Positions 43,214 through 51,568 of a stretch of DNA of 64,000 nt are shown here, piece after piece. Positions within the stretch are counted from its first letter, which is position 1. Each line of letters begins with the position of its first letter. The position numbers and the translations under genes were made by a program. The stretch comes from Streptomyces sp. CBMA152. Lineage in GTDB: Bacteria > Actinomycetota > Actinomycetes > Streptomycetales > Streptomycetaceae. The stretch lies in contig NZ_MECJ01000035.1 in assembly GCF_014596475.1 (NCBI RefSeq), forward strand, positions 41,951-105,950, written 5' to 3'. Under the pieces are notes generated by a model. That model was not told the DNA's origin and did not search any database. It saw nothing but the letters and a program-made list of their open reading frames with translations.

Positions 43214-43648
43214 ATGGGGCCCGTGGAGTTCATCGTCCTCGCCTTCCCCGAGGAGCAGCTGCGGGTGCGGGCCGTCGACTCGCTCGTCGGGGTGCGCAGA
43301 TCCCGTTCGGTACGCATCGTCGACGCGCTGGTCGTCACCAAGACGGCGGGCGGGGAGGTGCTGGCGGCCGAGCTCGACGAGTTCGAGGAGCTGAGCGGCG
43401 TCCTGGTCGGCGACGGCGTCGAGCGGCTGATCGGACCCGAGGACGTCCAGGAGGCGGCGGAGCTCCTCGACCGGGGCAGCTGCGCGATCGTCGCCCTGAT
43501 CGAGCACCTGTGGGCGGAGGAGGCGGCCAAGGGGGTACGGGCGGCGGGCGGCCATGTCGCGGGCTCGGTGCGACTGCCGCCGGAACGCCTGGACGAGGTC
43601 AGGGCCGCGCTGGCCGAACGGACGGCCGCCGGCAGAGAGAAGGGCTGA
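43214..43648 (+). CDS. Small conserved protein (DUF6325-like)
   Basis: 144 residues from ATG 43214 with GAGGAG upstream. 'GPVEFIVLAFPEEQLRVRAV', 'VRIVDALVVTKTAGGEVLAA' and 'GSCAIVALIEHLWAEE' fit an actinobacterial family of about 140 residues (DUF6325, from memory) that resembles membrane-stress ferredoxin-like proteins without membrane helices. Followed after 3 bp by a SHOCT protein gene; these two commonly go together. Function unknown. Confidence 0.83.
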   Translation: MGPVEFIVLAFPEEQLRVRAVDSLVGVRRSRSVRIVDALVVTKTAGGEVLAAELDEFEELSGVLVGDGVERLIGPEDVQEAAELLDRGSCAIVALIEHLWAEEAAKGVRAAGGHVAGSVRLPPERLDEVRAALAERTAAGREKG

Positions 43649-43651
43649 GTC

Positions 43652-43909
43652 GTGTTCATCAAGTCCACCCGGGATGTGGTCCGACCCGTGACCCGTCCGT
43701 CGGGCGCGCCCCTGTTGCGCGGCCTGCTGGCGAAGGCTCCCCGTCCGCCGCGTCCCGAGCCCGCCCCTCGGCCACCGGTGGAAGTGGCGCCCGACCCCGA
43801 CGGCGCTGCCCTCGTCGACCGGCTGACCCAGCTGGGAAAGCTCGCCCAGGAAGGGCTGCTCACCCCCGAGGAGTTCGCGGCCGCGAAGGCCAGGCTCCTC
43901 GGGAGGTGA
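43652..43909 (+). CDS. SHOCT-domain small protein
   Basis: 85 residues from GTG 43652 (GAAGGG upstream). N terminus is basic and Pro-rich; residues 53-83 are a SHOCT domain ('DRLTQLGKLAQEGLLTPEEFAAAKARLL'; key part LAQEGLLTPEEF), a short helical oligomerisation element. Operon partner of the preceding gene. No membrane segment. Confidence 0.88.
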   Translation: MFIKSTRDVVRPVTRPSGAPLLRGLLAKAPRPPRPEPAPRPPVEVAPDPDGAALVDRLTQLGKLAQEGLLTPEEFAAAKARLLGR

Positions 43910-43918
43910 GCTGACGGT

Positions 43919-44260
43919 TCAGCACCAGCGCGGCACCGGGCCGAGGTTGTCGATGTAGAACGCCGACCCCCAGGCCCAGGTGCCGTCCTCAAGCAGATAC
44001 CAGCGGTTGTTGCCGTTGACGCTGTCGCCGCGCGTCTTGCAGAAGATGTGGACGATCGAGTGGTACGGCGCGATGCCGACGATCCGGCTGCTGCGGGTCG
44101 GCTTGTCCCGCAGGAGCAGGCCGGACTTGGCCGTCACCCGGCCGGTGAAGTCGTTGTGGTCGGACGGTACGGCGCTCGCGGGACCCGCCGCCGCGAGGGC
44201 GGCGACGGCGCCGGTGGCCAGACACAGGCTCAGCGAAGCAAGGGGAAAACGCAGGGACAT
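43919..44260 (-). CDS. Secreted SH3-like protein
   Basis: 113 residues. ATG behind AGGAGG; signal peptide ends at GPASA. The mature 80 residues hold an SH3-type fold ('VTAKSGLLLRDKPTRSSRIVG', 'NNRWYLLEDGTWAWGSAFYI') with two cysteines (IFCK and the C-terminal C). Probably binds cell wall or a protein. Ends nine bases from the convergent SHOCT gene. Confidence 0.87.
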   Translation of the reverse strand: MSLRFPLASLSLCLATGAVAALAAAGPASAVPSDHNDFTGRVTAKSGLLLRDKPTRSSRIVGIAPYHSIVHIFCKTRGDSVNGNNRWYLLEDGTWAWGSAFYIDNLGPVPRWC

Positions 44261-44350
44261 TGAAGCCTCCTGGGGGACGGGAGGGCCGTGGGGGACGGTC
44301 CTTGGCTCGCCCGGCTCACCCTAGGTTCGCTCCTTACCGCCCGCAAAGCG

Positions 44351-45718
44351 CTACGAGGGCTGCGTGCCGCCGGACGGATGACCCGCCGGACCCCGCACAC
44401 CGGTCCCGGCCTGCGGGTCACCGCTGCCCGGCCCGTCGGTGCCGTCGCCGGACCCCGCGTACTCCGGCAGGGTCAGCCGCGCCACCGCACCCCCGTCCGG
44501 CGCGTTGCCGAACCGCAGCCCGGCGCCCAGGACCGACGCCTGGCCGACCGCGATGGTCAGGCCGAGCCCGTGCCCCTTGGTGCCGCCCTCGGTACGGAAG
44601 CGCTGGGGGCCGTGGTCGAGCAGATAGGCGGGGTAGCCGGCGCCGTGGTCCCGTACCGTCACGACCGGGCCGTCCACGGTCAGGACCACCGGCAGCGCGC
44701 CGTGCTTGTGGGCGTTGGCCACCAGGTTGCCGAGCACCCGCTCCAGGCGCCGCTTGTCGGTCTCCACGCAGGTGTCGCGGACCACCACGACCTCGGTCCG
44801 CGTCCCCGACGCGCGCACCACGCGCTCCACCAGCGGCCCCAGATACTCCAGATCGAGGTCGAGGGGCTCGCTGCCCGACTCCAGGCGGGAGATCTCCAGG
44901 AGGTCCTCGGTGAGCGAGCGCATCGCCCGCACCCGGTCCCGTACCAGCTCGGCGGGCCGTCCCTCGGGCAGCAGTTCGGCGGCCGCGTGCAGTCCGGTGA
45001 GCGGGGTGCGCAGTTCGTGCGCCACGTCGGCGGTGAAGCGCTGCTCGCTCAGCAGCTTGTTCTGCAGCGTCCCGGCCATGGTGTCGAGCGCCCCGGAGAC
45101 GGTGGCCACCTCGTCCTGATGGCGCGAAGGGTCCTTCGTACGGGGGTCGTTGACCCGGGCGTCCAGGTCGCCCGCGCCGATCCGGCGGGCCACCGTGGCC
45201 GTCTGGTGCAGTCGGCGCGTGACCCGGGTGACGCCGAAGACGCCGACCAGCAGGGTGGCGCCGATGGCGAGGATGGAGGAGCCGAGGATCGCCTGGTCGA
45301 GGCCGTTGATGGTGCGGGCGCTCTGGCTGTAGTCGATGGTGACGGCCAGCGCGCGCCCGTCGGCCGGGCCCGCCGCCCACATGGTGGGGCGCCCGTTCAC
45401 GTCGTCGGCGACGAGCGTGCCGCGCTTGCCGGAGACGGCGAGCTTGCGCAGCGAACCGGGCAGGCCCGCCGGGTCGAGTCCGGCGCCGGACGGCAGCGGC
45501 TCGCCCGCCTCGTACGCCTGGGACACGTCGTCCAGCTTGCCCAGCGCCTTGTCCCGGGCCTGGCCGACGGTCTGCCGGGTCACCGAGACATGGACGAGCA
45601 CACCGAGCAGCGCCGCCAGGGCGCAGCACATGACGGTGATGAAGACCGCAGCCTTCCAGGTGAGCGTCGCCGTCCAGGCGGGCAGCCGGGGCCGCTTGAT
45701 CGCTCGGGGTCGCTTCAT
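44351..45718 (-). CDS. Orphan sensor histidine kinase coupled to a lipoprotein
   Basis: 455 residues from ATG 45718. Two membrane helices (about 20-45 and 150-172) bracket an external domain of about 105 residues; then HAMP, HisKA 'FTADVAHELRTPLTGLHAAA', and an ATPase domain with 'NLVANAHKHG', 'DHGAGYP' and 'GHGLGLTIAVGQA'. Its start overlaps the stop of a lipoprotein gene (ATGA), like CseA and CseC of the cell-envelope stress system, but no response regulator gene is adjacent. So it pairs with a remote regulator or cross-talks. C-terminal Gly/Pro-rich tail. Confidence 0.92.
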   Translation of the reverse strand: MKRPRAIKRPRLPAWTATLTWKAAVFITVMCCALAALLGVLVHVSVTRQTVGQARDKALGKLDDVSQAYEAGEPLPSGAGLDPAGLPGSLRKLAVSGKRGTLVADDVNGRPTMWAAGPADGRALAVTIDYSQSARTINGLDQAILGSSILAIGATLLVGVFGVTRVTRRLHQTATVARRIGAGDLDARVNDPRTKDPSRHQDEVATVSGALDTMAGTLQNKLLSEQRFTADVAHELRTPLTGLHAAAELLPEGRPAELVRDRVRAMRSLTEDLLEISRLESGSEPLDLDLEYLGPLVERVVRASGTRTEVVVVRDTCVETDKRRLERVLGNLVANAHKHGALPVVLTVDGPVVTVRDHGAGYPAYLLDHGPQRFRTEGGTKGHGLGLTIAVGQASVLGAGLRFGNAPDGGAVARLTLPEYAGSGDGTDGPGSGDPQAGTGVRGPAGHPSGGTQPS

Positions 45719-46455
45719 CGCCTGCTCGCGGTGGGGTTCGGCGTTTTGGGACGCGGCGGGACCGGGTTGAGGGAGTGCTGCGGCTCCACCCGGATGATCT
45801 CGTCGCGGGTCGGCAGCATGGCGCGCTGGTGGTTGTCCCAGGACCAGGCGGTGCGGTACTCGTAGCCGGGGATGCCCGCGGAGACCGAGTGCAGGATGAC
45901 GTCCCGGCCGGCCAGCTCCACCTCGATCAGCTGGTCGGAGGTGGACATGATCCGGGTCAGGGTGCCGTTCTTGTCCGGCATGTAGCAGCGCACGGCGAGC
46001 TGCTGCTCGGGCATCTTGATGCCGAGGATCATCTCGTCCCTGCCGTCGCCGGTCAGATCGCGGAAGTACGCCTTGAGCACCGGGCAGCCCTTGGGCTTGG
46101 ACCGGCACTGATTGAGCTGGCGAACCGTTTCCTCGTACAGCCCGTCGGCCCCCGTGTACTGGTCGGGGTGGGCGCGCACCTCGGCCTGGACGACCGCGAC
46201 CGGGTCGAGGTTGTGGACGTCGCCGCCGGGCACCTTGATGCCGGGCACCCGTTCCGTCTGGGACTCGCCGTAGTCCTGCGGGGTCGTCGTGGGCTTCGGC
46301 AGGTCCGGCCACAGGCGCACCGGGCCGACCGCCGTCGGGGTGGGGCCCGCGCCCTCCAGGCCGCCCGCGTTGCCGCAGCCGGAAACCAGCACTGCTGCGG
46401 CGCCGGCGGCGAGCAGTGCGGCGGCTGCGCGGGCGGGGCGGCGGTGGCGGGTCAA
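45715..46455 (-). CDS. Lipoprotein, likely accessory to the sensor kinase
   Basis: 246 residues from GTG 46455-type start; signal with lipobox 'VLVSGCGN'. The mature part has 'VVQAEVRAHPDQYTGADGLY' and 'FRDLTGDGRDEMILGIKMPE', the latter reminiscent of FG-GAP/EF-type calcium loops. Resembles the CseA class of lipoproteins that dampen a sensor kinase. Gene overlap with the kinase supports functional coupling. Upstream is a class F sortase gene (47 bp). Confidence 0.86.
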   Translation of the reverse strand: MTRHRRPARAAAALLAAGAAAVLVSGCGNAGGLEGAGPTPTAVGPVRLWPDLPKPTTTPQDYGESQTERVPGIKVPGGDVHNLDPVAVVQAEVRAHPDQYTGADGLYEETVRQLNQCRSKPKGCPVLKAYFRDLTGDGRDEMILGIKMPEQQLAVRCYMPDKNGTLTRIMSTSDQLIEVELAGRDVILHSVSAGIPGYEYRTAWSWDNHQRAMLPTRDEIIRVEPQHSLNPVPPRPKTPNPTASRR

Positions 46456-46502
46456 GGTGCTCCTGTCGTGCGGGCCTCGGCGCCGAGGGTAGCGGCGAGG
46501 GG

Positions 46503-47156
46503 CTACTGCGCCTTCACCAGGTCGGCGTAGAAAATGATGTTGGCCGAGCGGTGGCCGTTCCTGATCGGGCCGCCGCAGGTGATGAGGCGGAGTTCCGGAC
46601 GGTCTGTCTTGCCGTAAACCTTATTCGTGGGGAAGTCGGTTTTGTCCACTTGCTGTGTCTCGCGGATCCGGAACACGGCCGTGGACCCGTCCGCGCGCCC
46701 CACCTCGATCACGTCTCCCACGTGCATCTTGTTCACATCGCGCATCAGCGCCGGGCCCTTGGCCGTGTCGTAGTGCGCGACGATCACGGAAGCGCCCTTC
46801 TCGCCCGGCGTGACGCTGCCGGTGTACCAGCCCGCCAGCTCCGCCTTGTCCACCGGCGGCACCTGGAGCTCCTGCTTCTCGTCCAGGCCCAGGTGGAGCA
46901 CCGGACTCGCGTCGACCCCCGCCGAGGGGATGACCACCCGGGTCGGCTCGGCCGCCTTCAGCGGGCCGACCTGCTGGCGGGCCTGGGTGGTGGTGGCGTT
47001 GCGCACGGAGACGTCGGGCGCGGGCGCCTTGCCGCCACTGGACGAACCCGAGCCGCAGGCCATCAGCCCGCCGCCCAGGGCGAGGGCGAGCGCGGAGGCG
47101 GCCGCGATCCGCGCCGTGCGGGGCGGACGGGGGCGGGAGGTCGTGGACGCAGTCAT
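46503..47156 (-). CDS. Class F sortase
   Basis: 217 residues from ATG 47156 (GTG 47165 possible). N-terminal hydrophobic helix ending in 'LGGGLMACGSG', which could be a membrane anchor or lipobox. Sortase core: 'VVIPSAGVDASPVLHLGL', His in 'VIVAHYDT', Cys in 'LRLITCGGP' and Arg in 'NGHRSANIIFYA', the class F set. Class F enzymes occur in actinobacteria with poorly known substrates. No LPxTG-type protein is adjacent. Confidence 0.92.
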   Translation of the reverse strand: MTASTTSRPRPPRTARIAAASALALALGGGLMACGSGSSSGGKAPAPDVSVRNATTTQARQQVGPLKAAEPTRVVIPSAGVDASPVLHLGLDEKQELQVPPVDKAELAGWYTGSVTPGEKGASVIVAHYDTAKGPALMRDVNKMHVGDVIEVGRADGSTAVFRIRETQQVDKTDFPTNKVYGKTDRPELRLITCGGPIRNGHRSANIIFYADLVKAQ

Positions 47157-47235
47157 GGTCACCACGGTAGGCGGCGGTTATTGCGGAGCTTTCCCGGCTT
47201 TGTAACAGCTCTCCATAGCCGTGGCGACCGTGTCA

Positions 47236-47577
47236 TCACTGCTGGTACGGGTTCTGTCCGTGCATCTGACCCGGCTGCTGCTGGTACCCGGGCTGCTGCT
47301 GGTACCCGGGCTGCGGGGCCATGCCCTGGCCCGGCTGGGGACCCGCGGCCATCGCCTGGAGCTGCTCGGCCTGCTCCTTGGTGATCTCCTGCTCAAGACC
47401 GCAGAACGTGCACTGCGTACGGAACCGGGTCGACAGGGGGAAGAGCGGGATGAAGAAGAACGTGAACTTCTTGACGTACTTGCGCAGTCCATGGGCCGCG
47501 GGGTTGCCGCAGTTCCCGCAGACCAGCGTCATCATCGCCAGCTGGTACAGATAACCCCTGGTACCCCAGATGATCAT
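47236..47577 (-). CDS. Zinc-ribbon protein with Gln/Pro/Gly repeat tail
   Basis: 113 residues. Two CxxC pairs ('LVCGNCGN' and 'TQCTFCGLE') form a zinc ribbon interrupted by a hydrophobic stretch ('FTFFFIPLFPL') that may be a short membrane-associated helix. The C terminus carries the repeat GYQQQP twice, from an 18-bp DNA duplication near 47270-47305. ATG behind AGGGGCACCACCA. Conserved in actinobacteria, function unknown. Confidence 0.85.
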   Translation of the reverse strand: MIIWGTRGYLYQLAMMTLVCGNCGNPAAHGLRKYVKKFTFFFIPLFPLSTRFRTQCTFCGLEQEITKEQAEQLQAMAAGPQPGQGMAPQPGYQQQPGYQQQPGQMHGQNPYQQ

Positions 47578-47700
47578 TGGTGGTGCCCCTCCCGGTTCTT
47601 CGGCGCATGCCGTACACGCCCTAGCGGCTCCGCACTATACGAGCCGCGATATTGCCCTGCGCGGGCGGTGCTGGTCCCATGGTCGTGGGGGTGATGCGGG

Positions 47701-48501
47701 ATGTCGGGACTGCGGGTGACACCGGTGCACCGGCACGGACAGGCACGGCTGTACGTCAGCCTTCCGGACGGCAGGAGCGCGGCCTGGTACGACAGGGAGA
47801 GCGGGCGGGTCAGCCTGCTCCTGGAGGAGTGCCGGGACGAGGTGCTGGCGGCCCTGGCGCCGTTCGTGGTGGGCGATGTGACCGTCGGGCCGCCGCCCGT
47901 GCCCACCTCGGCCGACCTGGCCCGGCTCTCCCTCCACCCCGACGACGACCTCGCGCCCAACCGGCCCGGCGAGGCGCTGTTCGCGGAGCTGGAGCGGCAC
48001 GTCGAGCAGCGGCGCTTCCGGGCCGACCCGCGCCGGTCGGCGCTGGCCGCGCAGGAGCGGGTGGGGGCGGAGCTGGACGCGCTGGAGGGGGCGGGGTGGC
48101 GGGTGCTGCACTCGGTGCCGCTGCCGGGGGACGGCCGCATCGACCATCTGCTGATCGGCCCGGCCGGGGTGATGACGGTCCGCACACTCCCGTGCCACCG
48201 CCACCGAGTCCGGATCGCGGACCCGCTCGTCTCGGTCGGCCGCGCGGCCCCCACGCCCCAGCTGCGCTGGGCCCGCCGCGACGCCGAGCGTGCCGCCCTG
48301 GCCCTGGCGACGGCGGTCCGCCCGATCCTGGCGCTGCCGGGCGCGGATCGGGTGGACTCGGTCGCGTCTGTACGGGACGTACGGGTGCTGCGCGATACGG
48401 AGGTGGGCGAGCTGGCCCGTCTCGGCGGCGTCCTGAAGCCGGGGGACATCGAGGGGCTGCACTGGACGGCCCGGGACCGCCGGACGTGGACGCGAGCGTG
48501 A
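47701..48501 (+). CDS. NERD-domain protein, degenerate active site
   Basis: 266 residues. C-terminal half has the nuclease-related domain pattern: 'AQERVGAELDALEGAGWRVLHSVPLP', shown in part (VGAELDALEGAGWRVL), and 'GRIDHLLIGPAGVMTVRT'. In actinobacterial homologs the strand ends TVNTKHH or with ExK; here it reads TVRTLPCHRH, so the catalytic Lys is missing. N-terminal half is unrecognised. Likely a non-catalytic DNA-related protein. Ends before a palindromic dispersed repeat. Confidence 0.72.
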   Translation: MSGLRVTPVHRHGQARLYVSLPDGRSAAWYDRESGRVSLLLEECRDEVLAALAPFVVGDVTVGPPPVPTSADLARLSLHPDDDLAPNRPGEALFAELERHVEQRRFRADPRRSALAAQERVGAELDALEGAGWRVLHSVPLPGDGRIDHLLIGPAGVMTVRTLPCHRHRVRIADPLVSVGRAAPTPQLRWARRDAERAALALATAVRPILALPGADRVDSVASVRDVRVLRDTEVGELARLGGVLKPGDIEGLHWTARDRRTWTRA

Positions 48502-48510
48502 GTTGCCCTG

Positions 48511-48617
48511 TTTTTCGGCTGCGGATCGTGCTGGGTTGCTCGCGCAGTTCCCCGCGCCCCTAGGTATTTAGGGGCGCGGGGAACTGCGCGACCAGCCACA
48601 GACGGCCCGCAGTCGAA
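48511..48617. repeat. Dispersed intergenic repeat, inverted two-arm copy
   Basis: Two long inverted arms (about 50 bp) meet at GCGCCCCTA-GGTATT-TAGGGGCGC (48553-48578), each with the core GGGGCGCGGGGAACTGCGCG and a CTGCGG/CCGCAG end. Same family as 32889. Between convergent genes. Confidence 0.85.
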
Positions 48618-48633
48618 CCACACGCCGCCCCCC

Positions 48634-49536
48634 TCACGCACCCCCCTCCCGCAACCGCAGCACCGTAGTCACCGGATGCCGCACCGTCCCCCGTTCCACC
48701 TCCGCCAGCAAGTGGCCCGGCTCGACGGGGACGTAGGGCACCTCGCCCCAGCCGGGGGCGATGGCCGTCGGGGTCCCCGGTGACGGACGCAGCCCCACCC
48801 GCCCCGCCTCGGCACGGAGCGCCGGGCCCAGCGGGCTCGACACCGCCACGGCGTCGTCGCCCGGGAGGACCAGGACCAGGGCCGTCGGGCGGCGCGCGGG
48901 GCCGACGAACCCCACCACCACCGCCTCCCACGTATCCGTGTGCCGGAGTTTGCGCCAGGCCCGGGCGCCGGGGCGGTACGGGGAGTCGAGGCGCTTGGCC
49001 ACCAGCCCCTCCACCCCGCTCGCCGGAAGCGTTTCGTACCAGGTCAGGGCGGTTTCGAGATCCGACGTCGCCGGGACCGGCTGCAGGGGTGGGCCCAACT
49101 CGCCCAGCACGGCGAGAAGGCGGGCGCGGCGCAACGAGTACGACGCGCGGCGGACGTCCTCGTCCCCCTCGGCCAGCACGTCGAACGCCGCGTACGACGC
49201 CGGCAGCCGACGCGCGAGCAGCGCCGCCCGCGTCGGCGTCGCCGCCGCACGCCGCTGGACCGCCGCGAAGTCGGTGCGGCCACCCGTCCAGACCACCACC
49301 TCCCCGTCCAGCACACACCCCGAGGGCACCGCGAGCGCCGCCTCCACCAGGTCCGGGAACGCGGCCGTCACGATCCGGCCCGAGCGGGCCTGGAGCACCA
49401 CCCCGTCGGCCGTGCGGAAGACGAGCATCCGGTGGCCGTCGAACTTCGGCTCGTACGACCAGCCGGGGCCCGTCGGAAGCTCCCGTACTGACTGGGCCAG
49501 GGCCACCTTCAGCGGCGGTCGCAGCGGCGGTGTCAT
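48634..49536 (-). CDS. ATP-dependent DNA ligase (LigD ligase domain type)
   Basis: 300 residues. Adenylation domain with the nucleotidyl Lys in 'YEPKFDGHRMLVF', then 'CVLDGEVVVW', 'AAFDVLAEG', 'GVEGLVAKRLDSPY' and 'AWRKLRH', the ordered ligase motifs, followed by an OB-fold. Seals DNA ends in bacterial non-homologous end joining. It is a separate gene here rather than part of one LigD polypeptide, overlapping the polymerase gene by 4 bp (ATGA). No 3'-phosphoesterase domain is present. Confidence 0.92.
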   Translation of the reverse strand: MTPPLRPPLKVALAQSVRELPTGPGWSYEPKFDGHRMLVFRTADGVVLQARSGRIVTAAFPDLVEAALAVPSGCVLDGEVVVWTGGRTDFAAVQRRAAATPTRAALLARRLPASYAAFDVLAEGDEDVRRASYSLRRARLLAVLGELGPPLQPVPATSDLETALTWYETLPASGVEGLVAKRLDSPYRPGARAWRKLRHTDTWEAVVVGFVGPARRPTALVLVLPGDDAVAVSSPLGPALRAEAGRVGLRPSPGTPTAIAPGWGEVPYVPVEPGHLLAEVERGTVRHPVTTVLRLREGGA

Positions 49537-50417
49537 GGGAGGCGGCCCGCCCTGTTCAGGTTGATCAACGGGGCCATCAGGTCGCCGTCCCTGGACAGGC
49601 GCGGCTCGATGTCGCCCAGAAGAAACACCAGGTCGGACTCCGTGCGGCAGGACTCGACCTCCTCCCACGACACCGGCGCCGACACCGTCGGCCGCTCCCG
49701 GGCCCGCAGGGTGTACGGCGCCGCCGTCGTCTTCGCGGCCGCGTTCTGGCTGTGGTCGACGAACACCTTGCCGGGCCGCAGCGCCCGCGCCATCCGATGG
49801 GTGACCAACTGCCCGAGCGCGGCCTCCGCCTCCTGGGCGAGCCCCTTGGCGTACGCCGAGACCTGCTCGGACGGGGTGGGTTCGAGGGGGACGAGGAGGT
49901 GGAGGCCCTTCGAGCCGGAGGTCTTCGCGTACGCGTGCAGGCCGTCCGCCGACAGGCGCTCGCGCAGCCACAGCGCCACCGCGCAGCACTCCACCACCGT
50001 CGCCGGGGCGCCCGGGTCCAGGTCGAAGACCATCCGGTCGGCCTGCGCGGGCGCGTCCGCCTGCCACTGGGGCGTATGGAACTCGACCACCAGGTTCGCC
50101 GCCCACATCAGGGTCGAAAGGTCCGGGATCAGGACCTGGCGCGCGGCGCTGTCCCGGGAGCGCGGCACCGACGCGGTCGTCACCCAGGAGGGTGTGCCGG
50201 GCGGCGGATTCTTGGTGAAGAAGAGCTGGCCCTCGGGGCCGTCCGGGTAGCGCAGGAACGACACCGGGCGCCCCCGCAGATGCGCGAGCAGCGCCCCGGC
50301 CACCGACGCGCAGTAGTGCAGCACCTCGCCCTTGGTGGTGCCGGTCGCGGGATAGAGCACCTTGTCGAGGCGGGAGAGCGCGATCCGCCGCCCCTCCACC
50401 CATGTGATCGGCGTCAT
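49533..50417 (-). CDS. LigD-type primase-polymerase
   Basis: 294 residues. Archaeo-eukaryotic primase fold of LigD: 'LSRLDKVLYPATGTTKGEVL', catalytic 'DRMVFDLDPGAP' (DxD), and 'TSGSKGLHLLVPL'. Fills gaps and adds nucleotides, preferably ribonucleotides, at Ku-bound ends. Forms an operon with the ligase gene and is divergent from ku across only 40 bp, so the three are probably co-regulated. Confidence 0.94.
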   Translation of the reverse strand: MTPITWVEGRRIALSRLDKVLYPATGTTKGEVLHYCASVAGALLAHLRGRPVSFLRYPDGPEGQLFFTKNPPPGTPSWVTTASVPRSRDSAARQVLIPDLSTLMWAANLVVEFHTPQWQADAPAQADRMVFDLDPGAPATVVECCAVALWLRERLSADGLHAYAKTSGSKGLHLLVPLEPTPSEQVSAYAKGLAQEAEAALGQLVTHRMARALRPGKVFVDHSQNAAAKTTAAPYTLRARERPTVSAPVSWEEVESCRTESDLVFLLGDIEPRLSRDGDLMAPLINLNRAGRLP

Positions 50418-50457
50418 ACGATGAGAATCCCACTAATCCCGGCAGAGGGGATGAAGC

Positions 50458-51513
50458 GTGCGATCCATATGGAATGGTGCGATCTCCTTTGGGCTGGTCA
50501 GTATTCCGATCAAGCTCTTCAACGCCACCGAGAGCCATTCGATCTCGTTCCGCCAGATCCACACGGAGGACGGCGGCCGGGTCCGCTACCGCAAGGTGTG
50601 CGAGCTGGACGGCGAGGAGCTGGAGGCCGCCGAGATCGGCAAGGCGTACGAGGACGCGGACGGCTCGCTGATCCCGATCACCGACGACGACCTGGCCGCG
50701 CTCCCGCTGCCCACCGCCAAGACCATCGAGATCGTGGCGTTCGTCGCGGCCGACTCCATCGACCCGCTCCAGATGGACGCGGCGTACTACCTGAGCGCCA
50801 GCGGCGTCCCGGCGGCCAAGCCGTACACGCTGCTCAGAGAGGCGCTCAAGCGCAGCCAGAAGGTGGCCATCGCCAAGTTCGCGCTGCGCGGCCGGGAGCG
50901 GCTCGGCATGCTGCGGGTCGTCGACGACGTCATCGCCATGCACGGACTGCTGTGGCCGGACGAGATCCGCGCTCCCGAAGGTGTCGCCCCGGAGACCGGC
51001 GTGAAGGTCCGCGACGCCGAACTCGACCTGGCCGACGCCCTGATGGACACCCTCGGCGAGGTCGACGTGGACGCGCTGCACGACGACTACCGCGAGGCCG
51101 TGGAAGCCCTCATCGCCTCCAAGGCGGGCGGCGCGCTGCCCCCGTCCGAGGCCCCGCCCGAGACCGGCGGCGGCAAGGTCATCGACCTGATGGCCGCGCT
51201 GGAGAAGAGCGTGCGCGCGGCCAAGGAGGCGCGCGGCGAGGAGGCGGCGGAGTCGGCCGAGGTGACCGAGCTCAAGCCCCGTAGGACGGCGGCCCGCAAG
51301 AGCGCCCCGGCCAAGAGCGAGGCCAAGACCGCCCCCGCCAGGAAGGCCGCCGCGAAGAAGACCACGAAGGCGACCGCCAAGTCGACCTCCGCCGCGAAGA
51401 AGTCGGCGGCGTCCCCCAAGGCCACCGCGTCCGGCGCCAAGAAGTCCACCGCGACGACGGCCAAGAAGGCGGCCGCGAAGAAGACGACTCCCCGCAAGCG
51501 CGCGTCTGCCTGA
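50458..51513 (+). CDS. ku: Ku protein with histone-H1-like tail
   Basis: 351 residues from GTG 50458. The first 255 residues are the bacterial Ku ring ('RSIWNGAISFGLVSIPIKLF', 'RYRKVCELDGEEL', 'AYYLSASGVPAAKPYTLLREAL') that encircles DNA ends as a homodimer and recruits LigD. The last about 95 residues are almost only Lys, Ala, Thr and Ser (AAKKTTKATAKST pattern), a histone-H1-like tail that in other actinobacteria modulates DNA binding. Divergent from the LigD polymerase gene. Confidence 0.96.
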   Translation: MRSIWNGAISFGLVSIPIKLFNATESHSISFRQIHTEDGGRVRYRKVCELDGEELEAAEIGKAYEDADGSLIPITDDDLAALPLPTAKTIEIVAFVAADSIDPLQMDAAYYLSASGVPAAKPYTLLREALKRSQKVAIAKFALRGRERLGMLRVVDDVIAMHGLLWPDEIRAPEGVAPETGVKVRDAELDLADALMDTLGEVDVDALHDDYREAVEALIASKAGGALPPSEAPPETGGGKVIDLMAALEKSVRAAKEARGEEAAESAEVTELKPRRTAARKSAPAKSEAKTAPARKAAAKKTTKATAKSTSAAKKSAASPKATASGAKKSTATTAKKAAAKKTTPRKRASA

Positions 51514-51568
51514 GCAACCGGCGTACGCCTACGGGGAGTTCGAGGGTTCCCGCGTCAGTGCTGCGGCG

